A stretch of DNA of 64,000 nt from Melieria omissa (GCA_963971225.1 OZ020267.1:89951648-90015647); one strand, 5' to 3'. Counted from the stretch's first letter, positions 50,410 through 60,790 are shown. Notes: generated by a model not told the origin, from the sequence alone. Program-made: numbers and translations.

Positions 50410-50700
50410 AGGAAGCGGAAGCCGGAAAAAATATTACAATTCTGAGCTTAGAATACTATTTAGGGGGCGGAAGCCGCAACAGAAATATAACAATTCTCAA
50501 CTTAGAATATTATGTAGGGGCGGAAGCCGCAAACTAAATATAACAATTCTCAACTTAGAATATTATGTAGGGGCGGAAGCCGCAAAAGAAATATAACAAT
50601 TCTCAGCTTAGAATACAATTTAGGGGCGGAAGGCGCAACAGAAATATAACAATTCTGAGCTGAGAATACTATGTAGGAGGCGGAAGCAGCAAAAAAGAAA
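50410..50700. repeat. Six-unit tandem array of about 54 bp in the Y LTR
   Basis: Each unit contains GCGGAAGC and an imperfect palindrome of the form ATTCTnAGCTnAGAAT or ATTCTCAACTTAGAAT, followed by an AAATATAACA-like spacer. The right LTR has the same six units (61105-61390). Confidence 0.9.
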
Positions 50701-50999
50701 TATAGATTACGTTCACTTACTCGACCTGATCGGCGATCCCTCGTTGTTTGCGCAAACAATTCGGCGATGCGGCGAAGCTCAGGAGAAATTCGTTGATTGC
50801 TGGACCTATTCCTGCTTCCCTGTTGCTGCCTTCACAGAGACGCCCAAAAAAAAATGAATTAAAGGTTACTAGGCTAAAATTTGAAACAAAGCAATTGATA
50901 GGGATACCGCACGAGGGGGGGTTTCTCCCCGCCCCCTTTCCCAGGAAAACAAAACGTGATTTGCCGTGACGGCGCTGCGGCACTTGAGCTGCTGTGGCG

Positions 51000-51290
51000 G
51001 CTATCGGATCATCCGCTGCGTCGTCGCTGTGCCGCGCTTGGCTGGCTGTGGCTGCGGGGTACGAGCGCCGCTGCAATGGCGGCTGAAGGTGGCTGCTGGT
51101 ACGTGCGCCGCTGCAATGGCGGCTGGAGGTGGCTGCTGGTACGTGCGCTGCGATGGCGGCTGCACCGCGCTTGGCTGGCGGGGCTGCTGGAACGTGCGCC
51201 GCTGCACCGCACGTGGTGGTCTGGTGGCGCTGTGGCGGCTCTCGGATCGTGCGCTGCGTCGTCGCTGTGCCGCGCTTCTTTTTCTTTTTT
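51000..51290. repeat. GC-rich minisatellite in left Y LTR
   Basis: Repeats of GCTGCTGGTACGTGCGCCGC and GGCTGGCGGGGCTGCTGGAA-type words. The lack of stops makes all frames on both strands open, which is a composition effect. It is much shorter than its partner in the right LTR. Confidence 0.85.
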
Positions 51291-51670
51291 TTCCCCCACT
51301 CCCGCTCCTTTCCACGCTCCTCGCGCCTCTTATTCTGTTCTGACCGCCTTGTTGCACTGTTCGTCCCTTAATTCTCGTCCACCTCGCTCGGTTTTCGTTC
51401 TTTTTTTTCCTGTCAAGTCAGCAGTTCGTTCGTTATTGTTCGTTGGTTGCCACGTCAGCAGTTCGCCAGTTCTTGTTCTGTGGCTGCCACGTCAGCAGTG
51501 CGAGTTTGGTGTTCATCTATTACCAGCCTAGAGTGCACACAGGGTTGCATTTTTAATCTTTTACCACACGAAAACAAAACAAAAAAAAAGGCAACCATCA
51601 CAAAGCAGGTTCAAAATTTAAGTTTGACTTAAAATTTGAATCTGAAAAATGGTTGCAATGAAAAAAAAGT

Positions 51671-52555
51671 TTACAGCGGTTGCATATCCTTGCCGTGATA
51701 TGTTCCTAAGAGCTTCCCTGACTCATCTTCAAGCACATAATATGCCGTGCCTACCCGACTTCGAACCCGCGCCTTGAGAAAAGTATGCGCTAGTTTGCTG
51801 TTAAAATTATTAGCTTGTTTACTAAGTGCAAAATTCCTCCTTAGCACTACTTGTCCTGGCTTGTAACTTATCGGCCTAGAGCGCATGTTGTATGTTTTGA
51901 CATTAGCATTGTACGATTTCTGAATGTTAGTGCGCACAGTATCTCGAATGAGCGGCAGCATGGTGAGCCAATGTTCTTGATTATGTATACACCCTTCTTC
52001 GATCATGTTAATGTTCCTCAGAAGCTCATAATTATCCCCATGTGTGACCGTGTGCTGTCCAAAGACAGTAAAATACGGACTTTTAGAGGTGGACTGATGA
52101 GTCGAGTTGCGCAGCGCGCAGTTGATACTGCTTAAGTGAACATCCCACTCGCGCTGATCTTCTTTTATGTACGCTCGAAGGGCAGCATTGATTGAGCGAT
52201 TAACTCTTTCGGAACTGTTGCTTTGCGGTGAATACAAAGCGGTGCATACATGTTTTATACCGCACTTGGTTAGAAACGATTCGAATTCCCCTGATTTGAA
52301 TTGGCTACCATTATCGCTCACGAGATACTCTGGCACACCGAAAACGTCAAATACATGGTCTTTGAGAAAGTTTATTATAGGTGTTGAACTAAATTTCTTT
52401 AAGGGGCAAAGGAAGGTAAATTTTGACAACTGGTCTAAGACGATTAAAATGCCAATATGTCCATTTTTCGCCCGGGGAAATGGGCCGATTAAGTCAACGT
52501 ACAGTCGTTGAAAAATCCTTTCAGTTGGTACGAAATTTCCCATGGGTGGTCTCAT
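51671..52555 (-). CDS. Element Y integrase core and C-terminus
   Basis: 294 codons. The D,D-E catalytic core is complete: LYVDLIGPFPRA (first Asp), LVSDNGSQFKSGEF (second Asp) and SPQSNSSERVNRSINA (Glu). A basic C-terminal region follows with VRTNIQKSYNANVKTYNMRS, YKPGQVVLRRNF and a YYVLEDESGKLLGTYHGKDM end. The frame stops at 51671, 68 bp before the LTR. The zinc-binding N-terminal domain of integrase is in the upstream frame (52552-54261). The break between them is near 52638-52641, at a four-A run on the + strand. It inserts the cDNA into the genome. Confidence 0.88.
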   Translation of the reverse strand: MRPPMGNFVPTERIFQRLYVDLIGPFPRAKNGHIGILIVLDQLSKFTFLCPLKKFSSTPIINFLKDHVFDVFGVPEYLVSDNGSQFKSGEFESFLTKCGIKHVCTALYSPQSNSSERVNRSINAALRAYIKEDQREWDVHLSSINCALRNSTHQSTSKSPYFTVFGQHTVTHGDNYELLRNINMIEEGCIHNQEHWLTMLPLIRDTVRTNIQKSYNANVKTYNMRSRPISYKPGQVVLRRNFALSKQANNFNSKLAHTFLKARVRSRVGTAYYVLEDESGKLLGTYHGKDMQPL

Positions 52556-54261
52556 GACTTTTGTCGGATATTTAGTAGACTTACATATTTCGCATTTGGA
52601 AACATACTCGCGTACAGATAGCGAAAGTCCTGGCCAGAAAAGAACCGCCTAATCCTATCGACAGTCTTGGCTATGCCGCCGTGGGCCCCTACCGGTACGT
52701 CATGAGCGTTGTGAATCACTCTTTCCTGTAAGGCTTTCGGTACGACTAGCTTCCATGTCGAATCTTGTTGTTCGATATCGCCCGAATAAGGTTCAGTCCG
52801 GTGGTATATGAAATTCTCACGAACTTGAAAATCAGGATACTTGTCCACATTGGCTAAAATTTTCTCCCGCAACTCTACATAGTCCAAGTCATTAAAATTG
52901 GGTGATGCGAGATCGATGTCTGGTACATAGTCAACTTGCAGCGCAGCTACATTTTCTGAACTGTCGGAGCATGCACGAGAGAGAGCGTCCGGAACCACGT
53001 TAGCACTACCCTTACGATGTTCAATTGTAAATTTGAAACCTTGTAACTTAAGTGCCCAGCGCGCTAGACGTCCGTTAAGGTCTGATTGTTGCATAAGCCA
53101 ACGAAGACTAGCGTGGTCAGTGATGATTTTAAATTCCTGCCCTTCTACATAAGGCCGGAACTTCTTGACGGCCAGCACTGCTGCCAAACACTCCTGCTCA
53201 GTCACGGAATAGTTGCGCTGTGCTTTGTTCAGCTTCTGCGACATATAAGCCACAGGGACTTCAACGTTTTCTTCATTTAGCTGGGCTAACACTGCCCCTA
53301 TTCCATGCTGACTTGCATCACATTGAATGATGAACGGCTTTGTAAAATCGGGGTTTGCTAAGAACGGTGCTGATGTCAACCTCTCCTTCAGTTCACTAAA
53401 TGCTGACTGTGCCTCCTCAGACCAGTCAAATGACCTAGATTTTTTTAATAGCTCAGTTAGCGGATGTGTCAAATCGGCAAAATTAGCAATAAAGCGCCGG
53501 TACCAACCTGCCATGCCCAAAAATCTGCGGAGTTGGCGTACCGTTTTAGGTGGTGGGTAATCAACAATGGCAGAAACCTTATCAGGGTCAGTCTGTAGAG
53601 TACCGTTGCCAACTACATAGCCTAAATAGCTAACTTGCGTTAAACATAATTTACTCTTGGCTATATTGATCGTTAGGCCTGCTTTTTGTATGTGGTATGC
53701 TACTTCCTGCAACAACTGAATGTGTGAAGAGAAATTTTCCGATACTAGCAATAGATCATCCAGATATACGAATACGCGCTCCTTCAAATTATAAGGAATC
53801 ACCTTATCCATTAGCCGGCACACTGTTTGTGGAGCGTTGCACAGGCCAAATGGCATTACCTTAAACTGGTAAAGAGGCCGGTTTGGCACTGTGAAAGCCG
53901 TTTTCTCGCGAGAACTCGCCTCCAATGGAATTTGCCAGAAGGCGTCTTTCAAATCCAAGCTTGAGATAAATTCTGCGCGAGGAAGTCGGCTTAAGATTCC
54001 CTCAATGTGCGGCAGTGGATAGGCGTCCTTTACCGTTACTGAATTGACTTTACGGCTGTCTAGGCAAAGCCTCACTTTCCCTGGCTTCCTCACTAACACA
54101 ACCGGTGAAGACCAGGCGCTAGGTGACTCTTCGATTACGCCCATCTGAATCATTCGATCTATTTCCTGACCCACTAACTTTTCTACTGCTGGTGAGATGG
54201 GGAAGTGCCTCTGCTTAATTGGCTTCGCTGATCCCACATCGATCACATGCTCCCGGAGCAC
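52552..54261 (-). CDS. Element Y reverse transcriptase and RNase H, start of integrase
   Basis: A 569-codon open frame. Reverse transcriptase motifs in order are VIEESPSAWSSPVVLVRKPG, LCLDSRKVN, SSLDLKDAFWQIPL (about 101-113), MPFGLCNAPQTV, catalytic YLDD at residues 166-169 (53755-53766), SYLGYVV and the thumb RRFLGMAGWYRRFI. RNase H spans about residues 311-430 with CDASQHGIGAVLAQ, EQECLAAVLAV, ITDHASLRWLM and DALSRA. The integrase His/Cys zinc domain begins near residue 530 (HNAHDVPVGAHGG). All catalytic residues that I can check are present. The frame is separated from protease and integrase by breaks at mononucleotide runs. The first ATG is not a real start, because the protein is made as part of Gag-Pol. 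Confidence 0.92.
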   Translation of the reverse strand: MLREHVIDVGSAKPIKQRHFPISPAVEKLVGQEIDRMIQMGVIEESPSAWSSPVVLVRKPGKVRLCLDSRKVNSVTVKDAYPLPHIEGILSRLPRAEFISSLDLKDAFWQIPLEASSREKTAFTVPNRPLYQFKVMPFGLCNAPQTVCRLMDKVIPYNLKERVFVYLDDLLLVSENFSSHIQLLQEVAYHIQKAGLTINIAKSKLCLTQVSYLGYVVGNGTLQTDPDKVSAIVDYPPPKTVRQLRRFLGMAGWYRRFIANFADLTHPLTELLKKSRSFDWSEEAQSAFSELKERLTSAPFLANPDFTKPFIIQCDASQHGIGAVLAQLNEENVEVPVAYMSQKLNKAQRNYSVTEQECLAAVLAVKKFRPYVEGQEFKIITDHASLRWLMQQSDLNGRLARWALKLQGFKFTIEHRKGSANVVPDALSRACSDSSENVAALQVDYVPDIDLASPNFNDLDYVELREKILANVDKYPDFQVRENFIYHRTEPYSGDIEQQDSTWKLVVPKALQERVIHNAHDVPVGAHGGIAKTVDRIRRFFSGQDFRYLYASMFPNAKYVSLLNIRQKS

Positions 54262-54897
54262 GTTTTCCCGAGGCCATTCTCTTCATACGATGGAAAGCAA
54301 CTGATGGCTGCGTTTAGCTTTTGCCTTTGCTCCGGTGTTAAGTTATGTGAATTTGAGTCTTGATTTTCGACGTTAACCTCCCCGATAATGTGAGTTGCTA
54401 ACTTAAACAACCTCCAAAAATTTACTCCTAGATAAACGTTTTGAGACAGCGTCGGAATAACGTAAAACTCAACCGGTTTTGTGCCTTTCTGATAAGTTAC
54501 TTCCAATTCAGCAACACCTACAACTTCCTGGGTAGCCCATCCGCTGTGCGAGCGTGCAGCTTCAGCGGTTTAAGACCTAGCTCGTCTTTGCGCTGGAGTA
54601 TACGTTGAGCCAGCTCTCCTCCTATACAACTAATCGTTGCCCCCCGAGTCGAGCAAGCCTAACATAGGAGTGTCAAGTAACCTAATTGAGGCGTACGGCC
54701 TAACGTCACCAGGTTTGCCTAAAATAGAAGATATTAGGTCGGTGCGCTTGAACTTCATCTTCCGCCAATACTCACTTGCGCGTAAAGCCGAGCGAGAGTC
54801 AGGTTGGTTAAAAATTTGCCTACGCCGAGTGTTATATTCTTCCAACCGTTGGTGGAATGTCCCGGGGTATCAAAAGAAACTTGAGGTTTGCAAATGG
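54243..54897 (-). pseudogene. Element Y protease and Pol N-terminus, two frame breaks
   Basis: From 54845 to 54630 the frame reads basic RRRQIFNQPDSRSALRASEY, then LDTPMLGLLDSG with the aspartic protease active site, and is lost straight after it at a six-G run on the minus strand (near 54641-54647). The frame 54506-54243 continues the protease (ELEVTYQKGTKPVEFYVIP, LSQNVYLGVNFW) and the linker to reverse transcriptase, and is again offset near 54261 beside an A run. Order and motifs are normal. The breaks may be real mutations or sequence errors. Confidence 0.8.
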
Positions 54898-56556
54898 CTA
54901 TTGGTTCTGCCGTCGATTTGACATTAGTTGTGGGGGCTTGCTGGTGTTGTTGCGAGCACCCCTCGGCGGGTTTCCCTGCTGGTTGCAATTGGGGCAATTA
55001 GGAAGGAAAAATGCTAGGAGACCGCATCCATAGCAAAATACGCGCCGCGGTTTTACGCATTGCTTATATCGATGGCCTGCCTCGTCACAATTCCAGCATT
55101 TCATGTTACTAATTTCATTAACAGCATCCATCTCAGCGAAGGATTCGCTGTCATTATCACCAGAATTGGTCCCTACTTCGTCAATTTCGGAAATATACCT
55201 CCTAGTAGCGGTAGCAGTTCTTGCAGGAAAGATCTGTGTACCCTGCACATGTTCAAAGAAATTCTCATGCCTACGACAAGCACGACGTAAATCTGACAGA
55301 GTGCCGATGTTAAGATGCAGTAACTCAAACCTAATTTCGGGTCGAAAATTGCGCATGACTGTTTCGATCAACTCTTCTTCAGTCAAAGGGGAGCTCAGTG
55401 CATCGTATAGTGTCATAATGGACTCTAAAAACTTTTCAAAGGTCTCATTCGCTTTTTGTTTGCGAGTGCGTATCGATTCTTTGATGTCGTATTCAGACCG
55501 AAAATCTTTATATTGTCTACGTAATGCCTCACATAGGTCAAACCAGTCTAATCTGTGGATAGTACGGTGATAACGCCAATACCAACTTTTAGCTTTTCCC
55601 TCAAATAGTATGTGAGCGTTTTGACATAGCGCACTAAAGTTACCGCGTAAGGATGAGACAGTCAAAGCATTGACTCGGTAGATAAATTCGTCCACAGAAA
55701 CACTTTCGATTGACCCATCAAATACGAGCTTCCAATCAGAAATAATTTTTGCAACAGAACTAAGTGAATGGTTAGTAGCCTCACCTAGCCTTTGCGGAGC
55801 GCGAGAGCTACCTCTTTGTGCTGAACCACCTTGGATTCCCGACCGCGCGCGACTCTCATCACTATTCAGCCTAGCCTGATTTAAGTTTCTACCAGAAAAG
55901 GGTTCCTGTTGAGGCCAATCCGGCTCAGCTTGGTTTTCCCGCGGGTTTCCCTCAACATTCGATTGTACCCGATTAACATTTAATGCGCGGAAATATTGCT
56001 CTAAGGAATTGGTGACCAACTGCTCAACTGTATTTTGGATTGTGCGGGTATTAGTTTCTTGCTGTCGTTGTATCGTGGTTTCTACAAGTTCTTGTAGGCG
56101 CGTCGAGTCCGAGTTAGAGTTTTGTCTTGTTAGGTTATTTTGTAGGTTCGAGGTTTTTGGACGTCTGCCCCGACGACGAGCGCTGTTCGTGGCCGGGTTA
56201 GTAGTTCCAATGAAAGGTCGATTAAGAATTTCAGCTCCCGTTGTGTGTGAGCGTGTAACAGGGCCTTCGGCAACTTTTGTTGTTCGCGGAATAGCTCCCG
56301 ATGACATTTGTTGGTGTTCTTCGGGGCGTGAGCCTTGTTCATTAAAGTCATTTATCGAGTGGGTGTCGATTACGCGACGACACAACGGACAGGTGTCATT
56401 GTCATGCAACCAGATTGAAATGCATGTGCGGTGGACCTCATGGTTGCACGGTGTAGTGGTGCAATTTGTTTCGGTAGTTGCTTCATCGCAAATAGAACAC
56501 AAACCTCCTGGTGTAACCAGTTGAGGCAAATTTTCATCACTACGACGAACAGCCAT
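54898..56556 (-). CDS. gag: Element Y Gag with N-terminal RING-H2 domain
   Basis: An intact 552-residue frame. Residues 20-59 form a complete RING-H2 finger: C20-x2-C23-x13-C37-x-H39-x2-H42-x2-C45-x10-C56-x2-C59. It has the hydrophobic residue I22, the W49 and the P57 that contact E2 enzymes in active ubiquitin ligases, and an Arg (R60) after the last Cys. A disordered, Ser/Asn/Gln-rich region (65-255, with a basic RRRGRRPK patch) is followed by a Ty3/gypsy capsid core (about 260-430: IISDWKLVFDGSIESVSVDE, KAKSWYWRYHRTI, LRRQYKDFRSEYDIKESI). A CX2CX4HX4C knuckle lies at 487-500, and a second (508-521) has Phe in place of His. The start ATG is followed at once by the RING, so the domain belongs to Gag. 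Confidence 0.92.
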   Translation of the reverse strand: MAVRRSDENLPQLVTPGGLCSICDEATTETNCTTTPCNHEVHRTCISIWLHDNDTCPLCRRVIDTHSINDFNEQGSRPEEHQQMSSGAIPRTTKVAEGPVTRSHTTGAEILNRPFIGTTNPATNSARRRGRRPKTSNLQNNLTRQNSNSDSTRLQELVETTIQRQQETNTRTIQNTVEQLVTNSLEQYFRALNVNRVQSNVEGNPRENQAEPDWPQQEPFSGRNLNQARLNSDESRARSGIQGGSAQRGSSRAPQRLGEATNHSLSSVAKIISDWKLVFDGSIESVSVDEFIYRVNALTVSSLRGNFSALCQNAHILFEGKAKSWYWRYHRTIHRLDWFDLCEALRRQYKDFRSEYDIKESIRTRKQKANETFEKFLESIMTLYDALSSPLTEEELIETVMRNFRPEIRFELLHLNIGTLSDLRRACRRHENFFEHVQGTQIFPARTATATRRYISEIDEVGTNSGDNDSESFAEMDAVNEISNMKCWNCDEAGHRYKQCVKPRRVFCYGCGLLAFFLPNCPNCNQQGNPPRGARNNTSKPPQLMSNRRQNQ

Positions 56557-56884
56557 GCTTAAAAGTTATTGTTCCCAACAAAATTCGATAAAACGTCAAA
56601 TTACGATTTCCCAAAAAAACATGTTTGTTGTACTTAAAGATAGGAAAAAAAATGGTTTCTCTTATTTTTTCGAAAGAGTTCTAAACAAAAGGTCTAAATG
56701 TGATCATGCGTCGTTGACAAAGAGAGAAATGTTGTTGCCACTCTGCATTCACCTCACGAAGTGTACAGAAAAAATTAAGTTGGTGTCGAATAGCGAGCTA
56801 CTGCTATTATTTATGAGCTACACAACTACCTTAAGTCGACTTTGTACTCATAAAAGGATAACAGCTTCAAAAGACAACATTGAC

Positions 56885-57380
56885 TTTTAGGTATAAAATA
56901 ATGGTAGAGTGTACCTTTAAGGACAGATACTTCAACTCTATTCCGAAATAAATTACAGCCTAAAAGAGCAGTGTTCGGGAGAAAGTTCGTTACGATTTCT
57001 TCCGGTTGGTTAGCTGAACGTCTACAAACCATTCACGACTAATTCCGACACCTTCCAAAAACGCAACCTTTTCAAAGAAAAGAGCGGAAATTTGTTGTGA
57101 GTATCCCACGGGTTTAATGGGCCCCAGCCTCACAAGGAAAACATGAACTTTTAGGTATAAAATAATGGTAGAGTGTACCTTTAATACAGATACTTCAACC
57201 CTATTCCGAAATAAATTAAAGCTTAAAAAGTTCGTTACGAGTTCTTCCGGTTGGTTAGCTGAACGTCTACAAAGCATTCACGACTAATTCCGACACCTTC
57301 CAAAAACGCAACCTTTTGAAAGAAAAGAAAGTAAATTTGTTGTGTGGATCCCACTGGTTTTGTGGGCCCCACGTTGGGCG
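56885..57380. repeat. 264-bp tandem duplication in element Y leader
   Basis: Two diverged direct copies (56885-57148 and 57149-57380) each start TTTTAGGTATAAAATAATGG and end near GGGCCCC. They differ by short indels. The second ends in the primer site. Confidence 0.88.
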
Positions 57381-57383
57381 CCA
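57366..57383 (-). promoter_or_regulatory. Element Y primer-binding site (tRNA-Lys)
   Basis: The minus strand reads TGGCGCCCAACGTGGGGC, an exact 18-nt complement of the 3' end (with CCA) of fly tRNA-Lys(CTT). Four bases separate it from the LTR. Confidence 0.88.
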
Positions 57384-57642
57384 TTTATGTAATGGATCCT
57401 GTGTTGGGCGCCATTTATGCAATGGACCCTTCCAAAAGGACCTGCTGGTATGGTTGTAGTGCAATGTCGAGCGGGTGTGCATGCTAGCTGGGTACCAGGC
57501 TAAGCTCTTCGGGTGTGGGGGGGTTCTTGCTCGAGCACCTGCCGCTACATACCAACAATACACAAAGTCATTCATGCACGTGGGTTTTTCTTACTAGAAA
57601 ACACCCAAAAAAAAACACCCATGAAGGTGAAGAAGAAGAATT

Positions 57643-60600
57643 CGCGTGGGCAGACGTGCCCTTTCGTTGCTCCGCGGTTTTTTAATGTTTTTATGTGTGT
57701 GCGCGTGCTAAATATATATATAAATGTTCCGAGTGTCGCGTATTGTCCGTCCGTCACTGCTATCGCGTTGTGGCCCACTAAAATCGCGCGGCCACATCAA
57801 TAAATATTTAAATTAATTAAACGCGTTATGCATTTGCAAACGCCCAACTGCAGTGCTAGTGCCGTTATATTCGCCGTGCGCCACTTCGACCTCCGTCCGC
57901 GTTGTGTTGTTGCTATGTTTTTTTTCCCGTGTTGTCTTTTTCCTCCGTCCGTTTCTAGTAGCGCTACATGCGGTCCTGTTCGACACTGGGAAATTGACTG
58001 CTCTGTGGTAAAGGCATAACACTTACCACAGGGCAACATCAATTTTTCAGTGCGTTCAGATCGCATTTCCGACTGCTTTCCTTGTCCTTTAACCCACCCA
58101 GGTCATGGTGCTGGACAAATTTCGTATAGCCTTCTGCAACGTGCGCGGGCTCAGGGCGAACTTTTTCGCAATATACGCGTATGTAAATCTCCACAAACCC
58201 CATGTAATGGCACTAGGTGAGACCCAGGTGTGTGAGGATGCAGATCCACTGGATTTTCACATCCCAGGGTACCACCTACTGCCATTATTCTCTCCCCACA
58301 GGGGTCTTGCCCTTTATGTGTGCAGTAATGTTGCGTACCAGTGCCAGCAACAATTATACACGACGGATGCCGAATTTAGCTCCATGTGGGTTAAATTCAA
58401 TATCCAGTCGCACATTCTGCACTTCTGCTTTCTGTACAGAAGCTCGAATTCAGGGAGAGATTTTACTTATAACAAGTTTGATCTTCTCTCTGATTCTATT
58501 TCCCATATCCTGGAATCGTATCCGAATAGTGAAATTGTAGTTGCTGGTGATTTCAATATTCATAATTCCAATTGGCTACGCCATTCCAGCCACACAACTC
58601 CTGAAGGCTTGTATGTCGAGCTCTTTGCCGAGTCTAATAATTTGACTCAAATAGTGCATGAACCAACGCATATCCCCTGCGTTGCGGGGCAAGCTCTCAA
58701 TACTCTAGACCTTTTCCTCACTTCACATCATGAAAAATATGATGTTGAAATGCACGCACCTCTTGGAAACTCGGACCATTGCACCATTTTGGCGTCTTTT
58801 TCATACTCTTCTATCCGCAACGCTTCGCCTTTAGCCCCGAAGCGCTTAATGTGGAAGTATGACAAAGCTAACTGGAGTGGACTTAATGATTTTTTCACCC
58901 ACTTCAACTGGAAATTGTGTTTTCTTGATAGAAACATAAATGCCGCAGCCAAAATGGTTGAAGAAATTATATTATTAGGAATGCGGTCCTTCATCCCTAA
59001 TAAGCTGGTTTGCATTAAACCCAAGGACAATATCTGGTTTAATGAGACATGCAGAATTGCTGTCAGGTCCAAAGAGGAAGCTTTCAGAACATGGCAGGCA
59101 AATAAAAATGCCGCCACTGAACAGCTGCGTAAACAGGCTAGAAATCAATGCAATGCCATCCTAAAGCGCCAAAAGTTTCTGCACGAACAGCGCCAAAGGA
59201 AAAAAGTTCTTCAATGCCAGCGTGGTAGTAAGAACTTCTGGTCATTCGTTAAGAAGGTGAAGAATCAAACATCGTCTTCAATTCCAACTCTCCTTAACAA
59301 TGATCAAATCATCACTCACTCGGTTGATAAAGCTAATTGGTTGGCTAAAATTTTCGCAGAGAATTCCTCTCTGCCCCCCAGCGATCAACCACTACCCGTA
59401 GTCGAGAACGTATCTTGCTCTATGCCAGAAATTCATTTTCGGACACGGGTAGTTAAAAGAGTGCTTGCAAATCTCGATGTAAATAAGGCTTCAGGGCCGG
59501 ACGGCATTCCAGCCCTTGTTTTGCAAAAGTGCGCTACCTCACTGGCTTGTCCATTACGCAAACTTTTCAACATGTCATACACCACAGGTGTATTTCCGAC
59601 ATGCTGGAAGGTGGCAAATGTTCAACCAGTTCCTAAAAAAGGCAAGACTACTGACCCTGCGAACTACCGACCTATAGCAATCTGTTCGGTGCTTTCCAAA
59701 GTAATGGAAAGCATTATTAACTTCAACCTTGTGAAATATTTGGAGCACAATAGACTGCTAAGTGACCGCCAATACGGCTTTCGAAGACAGCGATCGACGG
59801 GAGACCTTATGGCGGTCCTCACCGAGAAATGGAACCATAGCATTCTAAACCTCGGTGAAAGCAAGGTTGTTGCACTGGATATTTCTAAGGCCTTTGACCG
59901 GGTGTGGCATAAAGCACTCGTGTCTAAATTGATTGCCTATGGCGTCGGTAGTATCTTCTCTCGTTGGATTACGAGTTTCCTCTATGATCGCTCTATTCGT
60001 GTTGTAATAGACGGCATAGCCTCGGAAAAACATTCCCTTAGCGCGGGAGTGCCGCAGGGTTCGGTCCTTTCTCCAACCCTTTTCCTTATCTTCATCAACG
60101 ACCTATTGTCGTCGACGAAGAATCCCATCTACTCGTTTGCGGATGACAGCACCATTTGTCATTCATACTCCTTCAAAAAGCGCCCCAGCTCTGTGGAGAT
60201 TGAGAGAGAACGGCGCCGTATGAATGACACACTTAATAGCGACCTACAAACAATCTCCAAGTGGGGTCAAGCGAACAGGGTCGATTTTAATCCTCGCAAG
60301 ACCCAATGTTGCCTGTTATCCCACAAGCGAGTTTCCCAACATTCCAACAGATCCCTGGTTATGGATGGTGTGAGTATTGCGGAATCGGCAGCTCTTGATG
60401 TTCTGGGCATGTCCATTAAGAATGATCTTCGTTGGAACGATCATATTTTTGGCGTGTCGAAAGAAGCAGCCAAGTGCCTCGGCTTCTTAAAGCGGTGCAA
60501 AAAATATTTCACCCCGTCCGATCTCCGCAATATTTATACCACCTATATCCGACCTAAAATGGAGTTTAACTCGCACCTATGGGCAGGGGCTTCAAAAACC

Positions 60601-60790
60601 CATTTGGAGCTCCTGGATCGGGTGCAAAACCGTGCGATTAAACTTATAGGGGACAGTAGGGCATCCAGTTCTATTGACTCCTTGGAGCATCGTCGCAACG
60701 TGGCATGTGTGGTTTTATTCTACCGATACTTTTTCGGTAATTGCTCAGTGGAGATGAGCAGCTTGATGCCATCACTCCGGGTATTCCCAC
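57643..60790 (+). mobile_element. LINE copy B, jockey superfamily, 3'-truncated
   Basis: Same family as copy A (17135-21210), with the same 5' end CGCGTGGGCAGACGTGCC. It stops abruptly at 60790 within the coding region (copy A continues about 400 bp further to its A tail) and is joined there to LTR sequence. Loss of the 3' end is unusual for a LINE and implies a later deletion or recombination. Confidence 0.88.
57988..58048 (+). promoter_or_regulatory. LINE copy B 5' UTR hairpin
   Basis: GGAAATTGACTGCTCTGTGG pairs with CCACAGGGCAACATCAATTT around a short loop. Same position and shape as 17471-17525 in copy A. Confidence 0.6.

Larger units (their letters stand above)
49877..51602 (-). repeat. 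Element Y 3' LTR
   Basis: 1726-bp LTR. Internal structure: a 5'-type segment shared with 57388-57640, a six-unit tandem array with palindromes (50410-50700), and a GC-rich minisatellite with one long unit (about 51000-51290). No clear polypurine tract precedes it on the minus strand. Confidence 0.9.

Noticed and set aside
57405..57430. Second primer-binding site (GTGTTGGGCGCCA)
   Set aside because: It lies inside the LTR and matches tRNA-Lys over fewer bases than 57366-57383. Probably a duplicated copy of the primer region.
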